Positions 31,146-39,740 of a stretch of 64,000 bases of DNA are shown here, piece after piece. The notes under the pieces were generated by a model, which did not search any database, was not told where the DNA came from, and was given only the letters and a program-made list of their open reading frames with translations. The first letter of the stretch is position 1. Each line of letters begins with the position of its first letter. Location: the NCBI GenBank assembly GCA_965217625.1, contig OZ244557.1:2046001-2110000 (forward strand), given 5' to 3'. The stretch is from TK10-74A sp965217625. Lineage in GTDB: Bacteria > Chloroflexota > Dehalococcoidia > Bin125. A program made the position numbers and the translations under genes.

Positions 31146-31179
31146 CCCCGGGGTCGCCATGTCCATGGCGGCCCCGGGG
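31146..31179 (+). terminator. Hairpin after SBP2
   Basis: CCCCGGGG-TC-GCCAT / ATGGC-GG-CCCCGGGG with a four-base loop, 25 bp after the SBP2 stop. There is no T run, so it is either a terminator of the high-GC type or a 3'-end stabiliser. Confidence 0.6.
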
Positions 31180-31190
31180 AACGTCATCCG

Positions 31191-31350
31191 CTGGCCCCCT
31201 CCCCATCTGGGCGCTGGAGAGGGGGCTCCGGTTCCCTCTCCCTCTGGGAGAGGGCTAGGGTGAGGGCCCGCGCCCACCGAGGCGCCCTCACCCCCACCCT
31301 CTCCCTCAGGGAGAGGGGGTGAGGGAAGGGCGGTTCGCGAACCGCCCCTA
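31191..31350 (+). repeat. GC-rich dispersed repeat, modules A-B-C-D (downstream of SBP2)
   Basis: Order: module A hairpin, module B (CTCTGGGAGAGGGCTAGGGT), module C (CTCCCTCAGGGAGAGGGGGT), module D palindrome GGGCGGTTCGCGAACCGCCC at 31328-31347. The same four modules, nearly identical, lie downstream of SBP3 in the orientation that matches its gene. Confidence 0.9.
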
Positions 31351-31386
31351 CTCGCCCTCTCGCCATGTCGCGTCCGGGTCCGGCGT

Positions 31387-31526
31387 CTGCTAGGCTGGGT
31401 GGACCGGGGATGGGAGGACGCCTTACTCCCCCTGCGGGCGGTGCTGAGCACCGGTGGTAGCCCGCACTCCCCGGAGGGAGCATCCCCGACGCGCCCCCGA
31501 CGCTAGCAGGTGTTCGGGGGCGCGTC
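31387..31526 (+). ncRNA. Candidate structured RNA ending in a terminator-like hairpin
   Basis: Nested complementary segments are visible: CTGCTAG (31387-31393) with CTAGCAG (31503-31509), GGGTG with CGCCC, and CGGGGATG (31405-31412) with CATCCCCG (31481-31488). They close a junction with three inner hairpins: GGGAG/CTCCC, GCGGGC...GCCCGC enclosing GGTGC/GCACC, and CTCCC/GGGAG. The closing helix competes with a perfect 13-bp stem at 31488-31526 (GACGCGCCCCCGA/TCGGGGGCGCGTC) followed by GCGTTT. No family was recognised, and no plus-strand gene follows. It may serve only as a terminator downstream of moaC. Confidence 0.35.
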
Positions 31527-31548
31527 GCGTTTCCCGCCGATTCCCCCG

Positions 31549-32076
31549 CTACGCCAGCCGGATCTCGCCCGAGCGGCCGCCGCTCTTTTCGCGCAGCCGC
31601 ACGTCCGTGATGCGCATGCCGCGATCGACGGCCTTGGCCATGTCGTAGACGGTCAGGGCGGCGACGCTGACGGCCGTCAGCGCCTCCATCTCCACGCCGG
31701 TGCGTCCCCGGCAGCGCACGCGCGCCCGGATCGCGACGGCCCCGCCGAAGCCGGGCGGCGTCTGGGGGTCGCGCTCCAGCGCGCATTCGACGCCGACGTG
31801 ACTGAGGGCCAGCGGATGGCAAAGCGGGATCAGCTCGTGCGTGCGCTTGGCGGCCATGACGCCGGCCAGCTCGGCCGTGGTCAGCAGGTCGCCCTTCTGG
31901 AGCGCGTTGTTCGCGATCAGCGCCGCGGTTTCGGCCTGCATCAGCACGCGCCCCTCGGCGACGGCGGCGCGCTCGCTGACCTGCTTGTCGCCGACGTCGA
32001 CCATGCGCGCCCGGCCGGCCGCGTCGACGTGGCTCAGCGACGGATCGTCCGGCGCGCCGCGCGCGGCCTCAGCCAC
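31549..32076 (-). CDS. moaC: Cyclic pyranopterin monophosphate synthase MoaC
   Basis: Second step of molybdenum cofactor synthesis: converts the MoaA product to cyclic pyranopterin monophosphate. 175 residues. Family features seen are MVDVGDKQVSERAAVAEG near the N-terminus, ELIPLCHPLALSHV, GVEMEALTAVSVAALTVYDM, and KSGGRSGEI near the C-terminus. The GTG start at 32076 overlaps the moaA stop by eight bases, so translation is coupled to moaA. Last gene of the fbp-fba-rdgB-moaA-moaC run. Confidence 0.96.
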   Translation of the reverse strand: MAEAARGAPDDPSLSHVDAAGRARMVDVGDKQVSERAAVAEGRVLMQAETAALIANNALQKGDLLTTAELAGVMAAKRTHELIPLCHPLALSHVGVECALERDPQTPPGFGGAVAIRARVRCRGRTGVEMEALTAVSVAALTVYDMAKAVDRGMRITDVRLREKSGGRSGEIRLA

Positions 32077-33100
32077 CGATGTACGACATCTCGATCTTGC
32101 GGCCCGGCTCGGGCAGCCCGGGCGTGGCGGCCGCGCGCAGCTCCGAGTAGCGGTCCTCGCGCGCCGACCAGACCGCCTCCAACTCTCGTCGCGGCGCGTC
32201 GGGGTCGTCGCCGCGCAGCAGGGCGCGCAAGTCCGTGCCGCGGGTCGCGAAGAGGCAGGTGTAGAGCACGCCCTCGGCCGACAGCCGGGCCCGCGTGCAG
32301 TCGCCGCAGAAGGGCTGCGAGACGGAGGTGATGACGCCGATCTCGCCGCCGCCGTCGCGGTAGCGCCAGCGCCGCGCGACCTCGCCCCGGTAGGCGGGCT
32401 CGACCGGCGCCAGGGGCAGCGCGGCGTCGATGCGGCGCAGGATCTCCGCGCCCGGCACGACGTCGTCCAGCCGCCAGCCGTTGCTGGCGCCCACGTCCAT
32501 GTACTCGATGAAGCGCAGGCTGTGGCCGCTGCCGTGGAAGTGCCGCGCCAGGTCGACGAGCGTGTGGTCGTTGACGCCGCGGCGCACGACGGCGTTGATC
32601 TTGACCGGCCCCAGGCCGGCCGCGGCCGCCGCCTCGATGCCCGCCAGCACCTGCGCGACGGGCGTCTCGGCGTCGTTCATGGCGCGGAAGACGGCGTCGT
32701 CGATGCTGTCCAGGCTGACGGTGACGCGGTCCAGCCCCGCCGCCGCCAGGTCCGCCGCCTGCGCCGCCAGCAGCGAGCCGTTGGTCGTCAGCGCGATCTC
32801 CAGGCCGGGCAGGGCGCGCAGCATCGCGACCAGCGCCGGCAGGCCGCTGCGCAGCAACGGCTCGCCGCCGGTCAGGCGCAGCTTGCGCAGCCCGCGGCCG
32901 TGCAGGATCGCCACGACCTGCGTGATCTCCTCGAAGCTGAGGATCTGGTCGCGGGGCAGGAATTGGAAGTCGGCGCCGAAGACCTCGCGCGGCATGCAGT
33001 AGCGGCAGCGGAAGTTGCAGCGGTCGGTGACCGACACGCGCAGGTCGCGCAGGGGGCGTCCCAGGCGGTCGCGCAGCGGGACCGGCGTTGTGGTCGTCAT
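32069..33100 (-). CDS. moaA: GTP 3',8-cyclase MoaA
   Basis: Radical SAM enzyme for the first step of molybdenum cofactor synthesis from GTP. 343 residues. Seen: the N-terminal cluster motif CNFRCRYC near residue 27, LTGGEPLLR, TTNGSLL, SLDSIDD, the C-terminal cluster cysteines in FCGDCTRARLSAEGVLYTCL, and the C-terminal GG (SYIGG) that family members use for activity. Its start overlaps the rdgB stop as ATGA. Confidence 0.96.
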   Translation of the reverse strand: MTTTTPVPLRDRLGRPLRDLRVSVTDRCNFRCRYCMPREVFGADFQFLPRDQILSFEEITQVVAILHGRGLRKLRLTGGEPLLRSGLPALVAMLRALPGLEIALTTNGSLLAAQAADLAAAGLDRVTVSLDSIDDAVFRAMNDAETPVAQVLAGIEAAAAAGLGPVKINAVVRRGVNDHTLVDLARHFHGSGHSLRFIEYMDVGASNGWRLDDVVPGAEILRRIDAALPLAPVEPAYRGEVARRWRYRDGGGEIGVITSVSQPFCGDCTRARLSAEGVLYTCLFATRGTDLRALLRGDDPDAPRRELEAVWSAREDRYSELRAAATPGLPEPGRKIEMSYIGG

Positions 33101-33789
33101 GGCGCGGCTCCCGCGGGCCCGTCACCGGGCAGCGGCCCGGCCAGCGCGTCGAGCGCCCAGGCCAGGTCGCGCAGGGCCCGCCCGCGATGGCTGATCGCGT
33201 TCTTCTCGTCCTGGCCCAACTCGGCCATGCGCCGCCCGTCGGGCAGCGCGAAGACGGGGTCGTAGCCGAAGCCGTGCTCGCCGCGTTCGTCCATCGCGAT
33301 CCGTCCCTCCACCGCGCCCTCGCCGAACCGCACGTTGGGGCCGTACGGGAACGAGAGCGCCACCACCGCCCGGAAGCGCGCCCCGCGCCGCGCCGCCGGC
33401 ACGCCGTCGAGCGCCGCCAGCAGCTTGGCGCGGTTGTCCGCGTCCGATGCGCTGTCTCCAGCATAACGGGCGCTGCGCACTCCGGGGGCGCCGCCCAGCG
33501 CATCGACCTCCAGGCCCGAGTCGTCGGCCAGCGCGGGCAGGCCCGAGGCGTTGGCGTAGGCGCGCGCCTTCTTGGCCGCGTTGGCCCGCAGCGTGTCCCC
33601 GTCCTCGACGACCTCCAGCCCCGCGATGCCGGCTTCGGCGGGCGTCACGACCTCCCAGCGGGCGGGGTCGAGCAGCGCGCGGATCTCGCGGATCTTGCCG
33701 GCGTTGCCCGTCGCGATGAGCAGCCGCCGCCGCGCGGGCGCCGCCGCTGCGTCGTCGTGGGGCCCGGCGCCGCCGGCGGAACGCGACAC
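33097..33789 (-). CDS. rdgB: XTP/dITP diphosphatase (RdgB/HAM1 family)
   Basis: Removes non-canonical purine nucleoside triphosphates such as XTP and dITP from the pool. The product is up to 230 residues, with a variable N-terminus before RRLLIATGNAGKIREI. Seen: NAAKKARAYA, ADDSGLEVDALGGAPGVRSA, GFGYDPVF, and the C-terminal KNAISHRGRAL: the family set in order. The GTG at 33789 is only 10 bp from the fba stop. The start may be up to 20 codons further in. Confidence 0.94.
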   Translation of the reverse strand: MSRSAGGAGPHDDAAAAPARRRLLIATGNAGKIREIRALLDPARWEVVTPAEAGIAGLEVVEDGDTLRANAAKKARAYANASGLPALADDSGLEVDALGGAPGVRSARYAGDSASDADNRAKLLAALDGVPAARRGARFRAVVALSFPYGPNVRFGEGAVEGRIAMDERGEHGFGYDPVFALPDGRRMAELGQDEKNAISHRGRALRDLAWALDALAGPLPGDGPAGAAP

Positions 33790-33799
33790 GCCCGCCCGG

Positions 33800-34834
33800 T
33801 CAGACGCCGGCCGTCGCCGGCGCGGGGCTGTAGGCGCCCTGGCGGGCGGCGCTGGTGGCCTGCGCGCGCTCCTGGAAGGCGGCCTGGGCCGCGGCGACGC
33901 GCGCCGGGTCGCCGCCCCAGGCGCGCAACGGCGTCGCCTGCAGGCCGCGACCGTAGGAGTAGCTCAGCTGCCAGGGCGCGCCCCCCTGCGCTTGCGCCAG
34001 CCGGTTGATCGCATCCAGGTTGACGGTCGCCTCCTCGTCGCCCTGGCCGCCGGAGAGGAAGACGACGCCCGGCATCGCGGCCGGGATCGTGCGGCGGAAG
34101 CAGCCCAGCGTCGCCGCCGCGACGCCCGCCGCGTCGGCCCGCTCGGCCGCCTCCTTGCCCGACAGCACCATGTTCGGCTTCAGCAGCATGCCCTCCAGCG
34201 AGACGCCCTGCGCCGCCAACTCCTCGAAGACGCGGCGCTGAGTCGCCTCGGTCACCTCGAAGCACCGCTCAATGCTGTGGTCGCCGTCCATCAGCACCTC
34301 CGGCTCGACGATGGGCACCAGCCCCGCCTCCTGCGACAGCGCCGCGAAGCGCGCCAGCGCGTGCGCGTTGACGTCGATGCAGTAGCGCGACGGCAGCCCC
34401 GGCCCGATCGTGATCACGCCGCGCCACTTCGTGAAGCGGGCGCCCAGCTCGCGGTACTCGTTCGCGCGGTCGCGCAGCCCGTCCAGGCCCTCGGTCAGCT
34501 TCTCGTCCGGCGAGCCGGCCAGCGCCTTCGCGCCCGTGTCGACCTTGATGCCCGGCATTACCCCCTGCGACGCCAGCACGTCGGCCAGGCGGCGGCCGTC
34601 CGACGCCTCCTGCCGCAGCGTCTCGTCGTACAGGATCACGCCGCTGACGGTCTCGCCGATGCCGGGGCAGGTGAACAGCAGCTCGCGCCAGTCGCGCCGG
34701 GTCTCCGCCGTCGACGGCACGTTGATGCTGGCCAGCCGCTTCTGGATCGTGGGCGTGCTCTCGTCGGCCGCCAGGATGCCCTTGCGCGGCGCGACGAGCG
34801 CCCGCGCCGTCGCCGCCAGTTGGTCCGCGTTCAT
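33800..34834 (-). CDS. Fructose-bisphosphate aldolase, class I
   Basis: Splits fructose 1,6-bisphosphate or forms it from triose phosphates in glycolysis and gluconeogenesis, by a Schiff-base mechanism. 344 residues. Seen: KGILAADESTPTIQKR near residue 18, KWRGVITIGPGLPS, VPIVEPEVL, the LLKPNMV strand with the Schiff-base lysine, and FLSGGQ that binds phosphate. Class I is of the animal/plant type, less common in bacteria. The ATG has GGAGGAG upstream. It lies 114 bp after fbp, consistent with joint control of gluconeogenic flux. Confidence 0.95.
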   Translation of the reverse strand: MNADQLAATARALVAPRKGILAADESTPTIQKRLASINVPSTAETRRDWRELLFTCPGIGETVSGVILYDETLRQEASDGRRLADVLASQGVMPGIKVDTGAKALAGSPDEKLTEGLDGLRDRANEYRELGARFTKWRGVITIGPGLPSRYCIDVNAHALARFAALSQEAGLVPIVEPEVLMDGDHSIERCFEVTEATQRRVFEELAAQGVSLEGMLLKPNMVLSGKEAAERADAAGVAAATLGCFRRTIPAAMPGVVFLSGGQGDEEATVNLDAINRLAQAQGGAPWQLSYSYGRGLQATPLRAWGGDPARVAAAQAAFQERAQATSAARQGAYSPAPATAGV

Positions 34835-34948
34835 GGTCTCCTCCGGGGCTCGCCCGCCGCGCGGGCGGAATTGATGCTAGCGCGCCGCTGCGTCGCGGAC
34901 GATGCCTGGGGAGCGGCTGGGGATTCGATGGTGGAAATCTCCCGCCGG

Positions 34949-35938
34949 TCAGGCCCCGGCCAGGACGCGCTCGACTTCGTCGACCAGGCCGGCGTTGCCC
35001 ACGATCAGCGGCGTGCGCTGATGCAGCGCCTGCGGCGGCACGTCGAGGATCGACCCGGCGCCGGTGCTGCCGCGTCCGCCGGCCTGCTCCGCGACGAACG
35101 TCAGGGGGTTGGCCTCGTAGCCCAGGCGCAGCTTGCCGGCCGGGCTCTTGACGTCGCCGGGGTAGAGGAAGATGCCGCCCTTGAGCAGGTTGCGGTGGAA
35201 GTCGGCGACCAGCGAGCCGACGTAGCGCAGCCCGTAGCGCGCGCGCAGCGCGGCCACGGCGTCCTGCATGGGCGCCGTCCAGCGGTCCTGGTTGCCCTCG
35301 TTGACGGAGTAGCAGGACACCTTGGCCGGGATGCGGATGTCCCGATGCGTGAGCCGGAACTCGCCCGAGTCGGGGTCCAGCGTGAAGCCGTCGACGCCGG
35401 CGCGCGTCGCGACGACCAGCACGGTGCTGGAGCCGTAGATCGCGTAGCAGGCGGCGATCTGGTCGCGGCCCGGGCGGCGCAGCGTCGCCTCGCCGACGGG
35501 CGCGTCGTCGAGGCGGCGGTAGAGCGCGAAGATCGACCCGATGGTGACGCCGACGTCGATGTTGCTGGAGCCGTCGACGGGGTCGAACAGCGCCAGGTAG
35601 GGGTGATCGGGCGCGTCGCTGACGTGCACCATCGCCTCCAGCTCTTCGCAGGCCAGCCCCGCCACGCGCCCGCAGTCGCGCAGCGCGGCCACGAAGATGC
35701 GCGTGCCCTCGGCGTCGAGGCGCTGCACCAACTCGCCCTGCACGTTGGTCTCGCCGGTGTCGCCCAGCACGTCGGCCAGCGCCGCCTGCCGCGTGAGGCG
35801 CTCGACCGCGGCCGCCCCGCCCGCGATCGCCTCGATCACGACGCCCAACCCGGCCGTCGTCTCGTCCGGTGGCAGCTGCCGGGCCAGGGCGTCGTGCAAC
35901 GTGTCTCCCGGCGCCGGCGCCGCGTTCGCTCCTGACAT
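34949..35938 (-). CDS. fbp: Fructose-1,6-bisphosphatase, class 1
   Basis: Hydrolyses fructose 1,6-bisphosphate to fructose 6-phosphate in gluconeogenesis. 329 residues. Seen: the metal-binding motif FDPVDGSSNIDVGVTIGSIF near residue 120, preceded by the acidic CEELE segment, and later KSPAGKLRLGYEANPLTFV with the substrate-binding lysine and tyrosine. The neighbouring fba makes its substrate. It is divergent from folC, and the shared 145-bp gap holds a 15-bp direct repeat. Confidence 0.95.
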   Translation of the reverse strand: MSGANAAPAPGDTLHDALARQLPPDETTAGLGVVIEAIAGGAAAVERLTRQAALADVLGDTGETNVQGELVQRLDAEGTRIFVAALRDCGRVAGLACEELEAMVHVSDAPDHPYLALFDPVDGSSNIDVGVTIGSIFALYRRLDDAPVGEATLRRPGRDQIAACYAIYGSSTVLVVATRAGVDGFTLDPDSGEFRLTHRDIRIPAKVSCYSVNEGNQDRWTAPMQDAVAALRARYGLRYVGSLVADFHRNLLKGGIFLYPGDVKSPAGKLRLGYEANPLTFVAEQAGGRGSTGAGSILDVPPQALHQRTPLIVGNAGLVDEVERVLAGA

Positions 35939-35967
35939 TGGTTCGCCCCGTTCCTGTCACGCAGTCC

Positions 35968-35997
35968 CGCGGACTGACTCGCCGCGGACTGACTTGT
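35968..35997. repeat. 15-bp direct repeat between fbp and folC
   Basis: CGCGGACTGACTCGC then CGCGGACTGACTTGT in tandem, 30 bp upstream of the fbp start. It has the same period as the arrays before rpoB, fabF and the gene at 47707, but a different sequence. Confidence 0.8.
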
Positions 35998-36083
35998 GTG
36001 GGCAGCGTCGCCCCAGTCCCGCGAGAAGGTCAAGCGTCCCGTACCATGGCCGGGCCGGCGCGGGCCGCCGGCGCGGGAGCACG

Positions 36084-37481
36084 ATGGACTACGCGGCCGC
36101 CGTCGAGTACATCCTGGGCTTCGCCGACTTCGAGCGCGCCCGCAACCGCCGTGTGCCGGAGGCCTTCGCCCTCGACCGGATCAACGCCCTGATGGATCGC
36201 CTGGGCCGGCCGCAGGACGGCGCCGTCGCGGCCCCGCGCCTGACCGTGCACGTCGCCGGCTCGAAGGGCAAGGGCTCCACCGCGGCGATGATCGAGTCGA
36301 TCCTGCGCGCCGCCGGGCAGCGCACCGGGTTCTTCAGCAGCCCCCACGTGCACGACTTCCGCGAGCGCATCCGGCTCGACGGCGAGCCGCTCGCCCCGCC
36401 GCGCTTCGCCGCGCTGGTCGAGGGGATCCGCCCCGTCCTCGAGGCGGAGCTGCACGACGCCCCGGGCCGCCTGAGCACCTTCGAGATCCTCACCGCGATG
36501 GCCTTCAGCGCCTTCCGCGACGCCGCCGTCGATGCGCAGATCATCGAGGTCGGCCTGGGCGGGCGGCTGGACTGCACGAACGTGATGCGCCGCAAGGACG
36601 TGGCCGTCGTGACGGCGCTCTCGAAGGAGCACGTGCACGTCCTGGGCGACGACATCCGCAAGATCGCCTGGGAGAAGGCGGGCATCGTGCACGCGGCCAC
36701 CAACGCCGTGGTGCTGGGGCCGCAGCGCGACGCCGCGGCGGCGCAGGCGGTGCGCGCGCACGTCGACGACATCCCGGCGCCCCTGGTCGACGTCGCGGAG
36801 CGCTACGCGACGGAGCCCGCCGGGCACGAGGCGGCGGGCCAGTGGTTCCGCCTGCGGCGGCGCCGGCCGGCGGCGGGCGAGCCCGCGGAGACGCTGCACC
36901 TGCTGTCGCTGCTGGGCCGGCACCAGATCGAGAACGCCGCCACCGCGGTCGCGACGATCGACGAACTGCGCCGCCAAGGCCTGCCGGTGTCCGACGCCGC
37001 GCTGCACACCGGCCTCGCGACGGTCGTCTGGCCGGCGCGGCTGGAGACGATCGCGCGCGATCCCCAGATCGTGATCGACGGGGCGCACAACGAGGAATCG
37101 CTGATCCGGGTGCTGGACTCGCTGCCGCACTATTTCACCTACGATCGGCTCATCGTCGTGATCGGCGTCCTGCGCGACAAGGACTTGGCGACCATGGCCG
37201 AGCGCCTGGCGACGCAGGCCTCGGCGGTCGTCGTGACGGCGGCGGGCCATCCCCGCAGCCGGCCGGCCCAGGACATGGCGGAGGTGTTCGCCTCGCGCAT
37301 CCCGGAGATCGTCGTCGAGCCGCGCGTCGCGACGGCGGTCGAGACGGCGCGCTCCCTGGCCGGCCCCGGCGATCTGGTCTGTGTGTTGGGCTCTCTCTTT
37401 GTGGCGGCCGAGGCGCGTGCATATATTCAACGGCAGGCGGGCGGGCGGCCGGCGCCGTCGCGCGCGGACCGGGAGCCGTGA
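36084..37481 (+). CDS. folC: Folylpolyglutamate synthase / dihydrofolate synthase family
   Basis: Adds glutamate to dihydropteroate or folates (Mur ligase superfamily). 465 residues from the ATG at 36084, with GGGAG seven bases upstream. The frame is open back to 35697 but upstream residues are not family-like. Seen: P-loop VHVAGSKGKGSTAAM near residue 55 (GSKGKGS in place of the usual GTNGKGS), FFSSPHVHDFRERIR, VGLGGRLDCTN, LLGRHQIENAATAV, and DGAHNEESL near residue 335. The gene ends shortly before the fabF leader ORF. Confidence 0.93.
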   Translation: MDYAAAVEYILGFADFERARNRRVPEAFALDRINALMDRLGRPQDGAVAAPRLTVHVAGSKGKGSTAAMIESILRAAGQRTGFFSSPHVHDFRERIRLDGEPLAPPRFAALVEGIRPVLEAELHDAPGRLSTFEILTAMAFSAFRDAAVDAQIIEVGLGGRLDCTNVMRRKDVAVVTALSKEHVHVLGDDIRKIAWEKAGIVHAATNAVVLGPQRDAAAAQAVRAHVDDIPAPLVDVAERYATEPAGHEAAGQWFRLRRRRPAAGEPAETLHLLSLLGRHQIENAATAVATIDELRRQGLPVSDAALHTGLATVVWPARLETIARDPQIVIDGAHNEESLIRVLDSLPHYFTYDRLIVVIGVLRDKDLATMAERLATQASAVVVTAAGHPRSRPAQDMAEVFASRIPEIVVEPRVATAVETARSLAGPGDLVCVLGSLFVAAEARAYIQRQAGGRPAPSRADREP

Positions 37482-37491
37482 GGTGTCGCCT

Positions 37492-37622
37492 GTGACCACG
37501 ACCCCCGCAGCTGACAACGAACAGCCGGGCAACGAACAGCCGGGCAACGAACAGCCGGGCAACGAACGGCCGGACAACCAACGGCCGGACAACCAACGGC
37601 CGGACAACCAACGGAGAGTGCG

Positions 37623-37626
<4 letters not shown>
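37492..37626 (+). CDS. Possible 44-residue leader ORF with pentapeptide repeats before fabF
   Basis: A GTG at 37492, nine bases after GAGGTG, opens a frame coding for MTTTPAAD followed by repeats of NEQPG/NERPD/NQRPD and a basic tail. Its TGA overlaps the fabF ATG as ATGA. The repeats come from the 15-bp DNA array. It could be a translated leader that couples ribosomes into fabF, or chance. There is no family similarity that I recognise. Confidence 0.35.
37516..37614 (+). repeat. 15-bp tandem array before fabF
   Basis: About 6.6 copies: three of AACGAACAGCCGGGC, one AACGAACGGCCGGAC, two of AACCAACGGCCGGAC and a partial copy. The array ends nine bases before the fabF ATG and covers the space where a ribosome site would lie. 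Confidence 0.95.
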
Positions 37627-38873
<1,247 letters not shown>

Positions 38874-38918
38874 CGGCGCCGTGATGGCGCCGGGGGCGCG
38901 TGGCCGCTGCGGCGGAGG

Positions 38919-39179
38919 CTAGGCGGTCGCGGCGGGGGGCAGCGCCGGCTCGGCGGGCAGCATGCCCGACAGGATGCGCCCCATCGCCATCGCGTGGCTA
39001 CAGGTGTGGTAGCCGGCGAAGAAGTGGCAGTCGCACTGCCAGACGCCCTCGCGCAGTTGCACCGTATGGCTGGCGTTGTCGCCGCGGATCTCGCAAGCGA
39101 TCGATTCGATCGTGATGCGGTCCCGCTCCTCCGCGTAGATGCGCGCCTTGGCGATCTTGCCGATGAGACTGCTGTGCAT
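38919..39179 (-). CDS. SWIM zinc-finger protein
   Basis: Small protein (86 residues) from the ATG at 39179. The C-terminal half has the SWIM pattern CxCx(n)CxH in WQCDCHFFAGYHTCSHAMAM, a predicted zinc site linked to DNA or protein binding in larger proteins. The N-terminal half is basic and beta-rich (IAKARIYAEERDRITIESIA). In-frame sequence extends to 39512 but is low-complexity. A possible -10 (TACACT on the minus strand at 39362-39367) lies upstream. A stand-alone SWIM domain has no assigned function that I can name. Confidence 0.8.
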   Translation of the reverse strand: MHSSLIGKIAKARIYAEERDRITIESIACEIRGDNASHTVQLREGVWQCDCHFFAGYHTCSHAMAMGRILSGMLPAEPALPPAATA

Positions 39180-39553
39180 GCCGGTGCCCCGTCCTCGCCG
39201 ATCCGCTGCGCCGACCGAAGTGGGGGAGCGATCGTCCACGGCGGCGGACACGAAAAGGCGCCAGCCCGCCCGCTGACGGGCCGACGGCGCGTCAGCGGCG
39301 CGTCCGGCGCGCCGCATCGAGTCCAGCCGGTGTGTGAAGACCGGTTTCCACCACGTGGGGCAGTGTACCGTCCCGCGACCCGAATGCGGCGCGCCGTTAT
39401 GGCGGATGCGCAATTCGGTCGCCCCAGTCGCCGTCTGGCTCCTGCTTCCTGGCCGCGTCCCCCCGCCCCGCGCCCGGGGACAGCGTAGCCGCTGCCGCGC
39501 CCCGAACCGCACCCCCGCTCCAGCGCCGAGCGACGGAGCCGGGGCGAGATCTC
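39180..39553. other. Intergenic region between SWIM gene and repeat block
   Basis: No convincing gene. It holds a possible minus-strand -10 box (39362-39367) and a small hairpin GCTGACG/CGTCAGC around 39276-39300. Short ORFs here have unlikely codon use. Confidence 0.5.
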
Positions 39554-39735
39554 GTAGGGGCGGTTCGCGAACCGCCCCTCCCTCACCCCCTCTCCCTGAG
39601 GGAGAGGGTCGGGGTGAGGGGGCCTCGGCGGGCGCGGGCCCTCACCCTAGCCCTCTCCCAGGGGGAGAGGGAACCGGTCCCCCCTCTCCATCGCTTCAGA
39701 TGGAGAGGGGGACAGGGGGTGAGGTTCCCGACGTC
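39554..39735 (-). repeat. GC-rich dispersed repeat, modules D-C-B-A (downstream of SBP3)
   Basis: Read on the minus strand, the same as SBP3, the order is A-B-C-D, as after SBP2. It includes a 24-bp perfect palindrome at 39556-39579 centred on TTCGCGAA, and GAGGGCTAGGGTGAGG in module B. Nearly identical to 31191-31350 over about 160 bp. Confidence 0.9.
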
Positions 39736-39740
39736 GCGCG

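Noticed and set aside
31397..31410. GGGTGGACCGG as a second T-box core
   Set aside because: It lacks the base between TGG and ACC, has no specifier stem and no downstream synthetase gene.
31470..31490. Signal recognition particle RNA (CCGGAGGGAGCA resembles its tip)
   Set aside because: The conserved CCGGAAGG(G/A)AGCA loop is not matched (GGAA loop missing) and the 5' strand does not fit.
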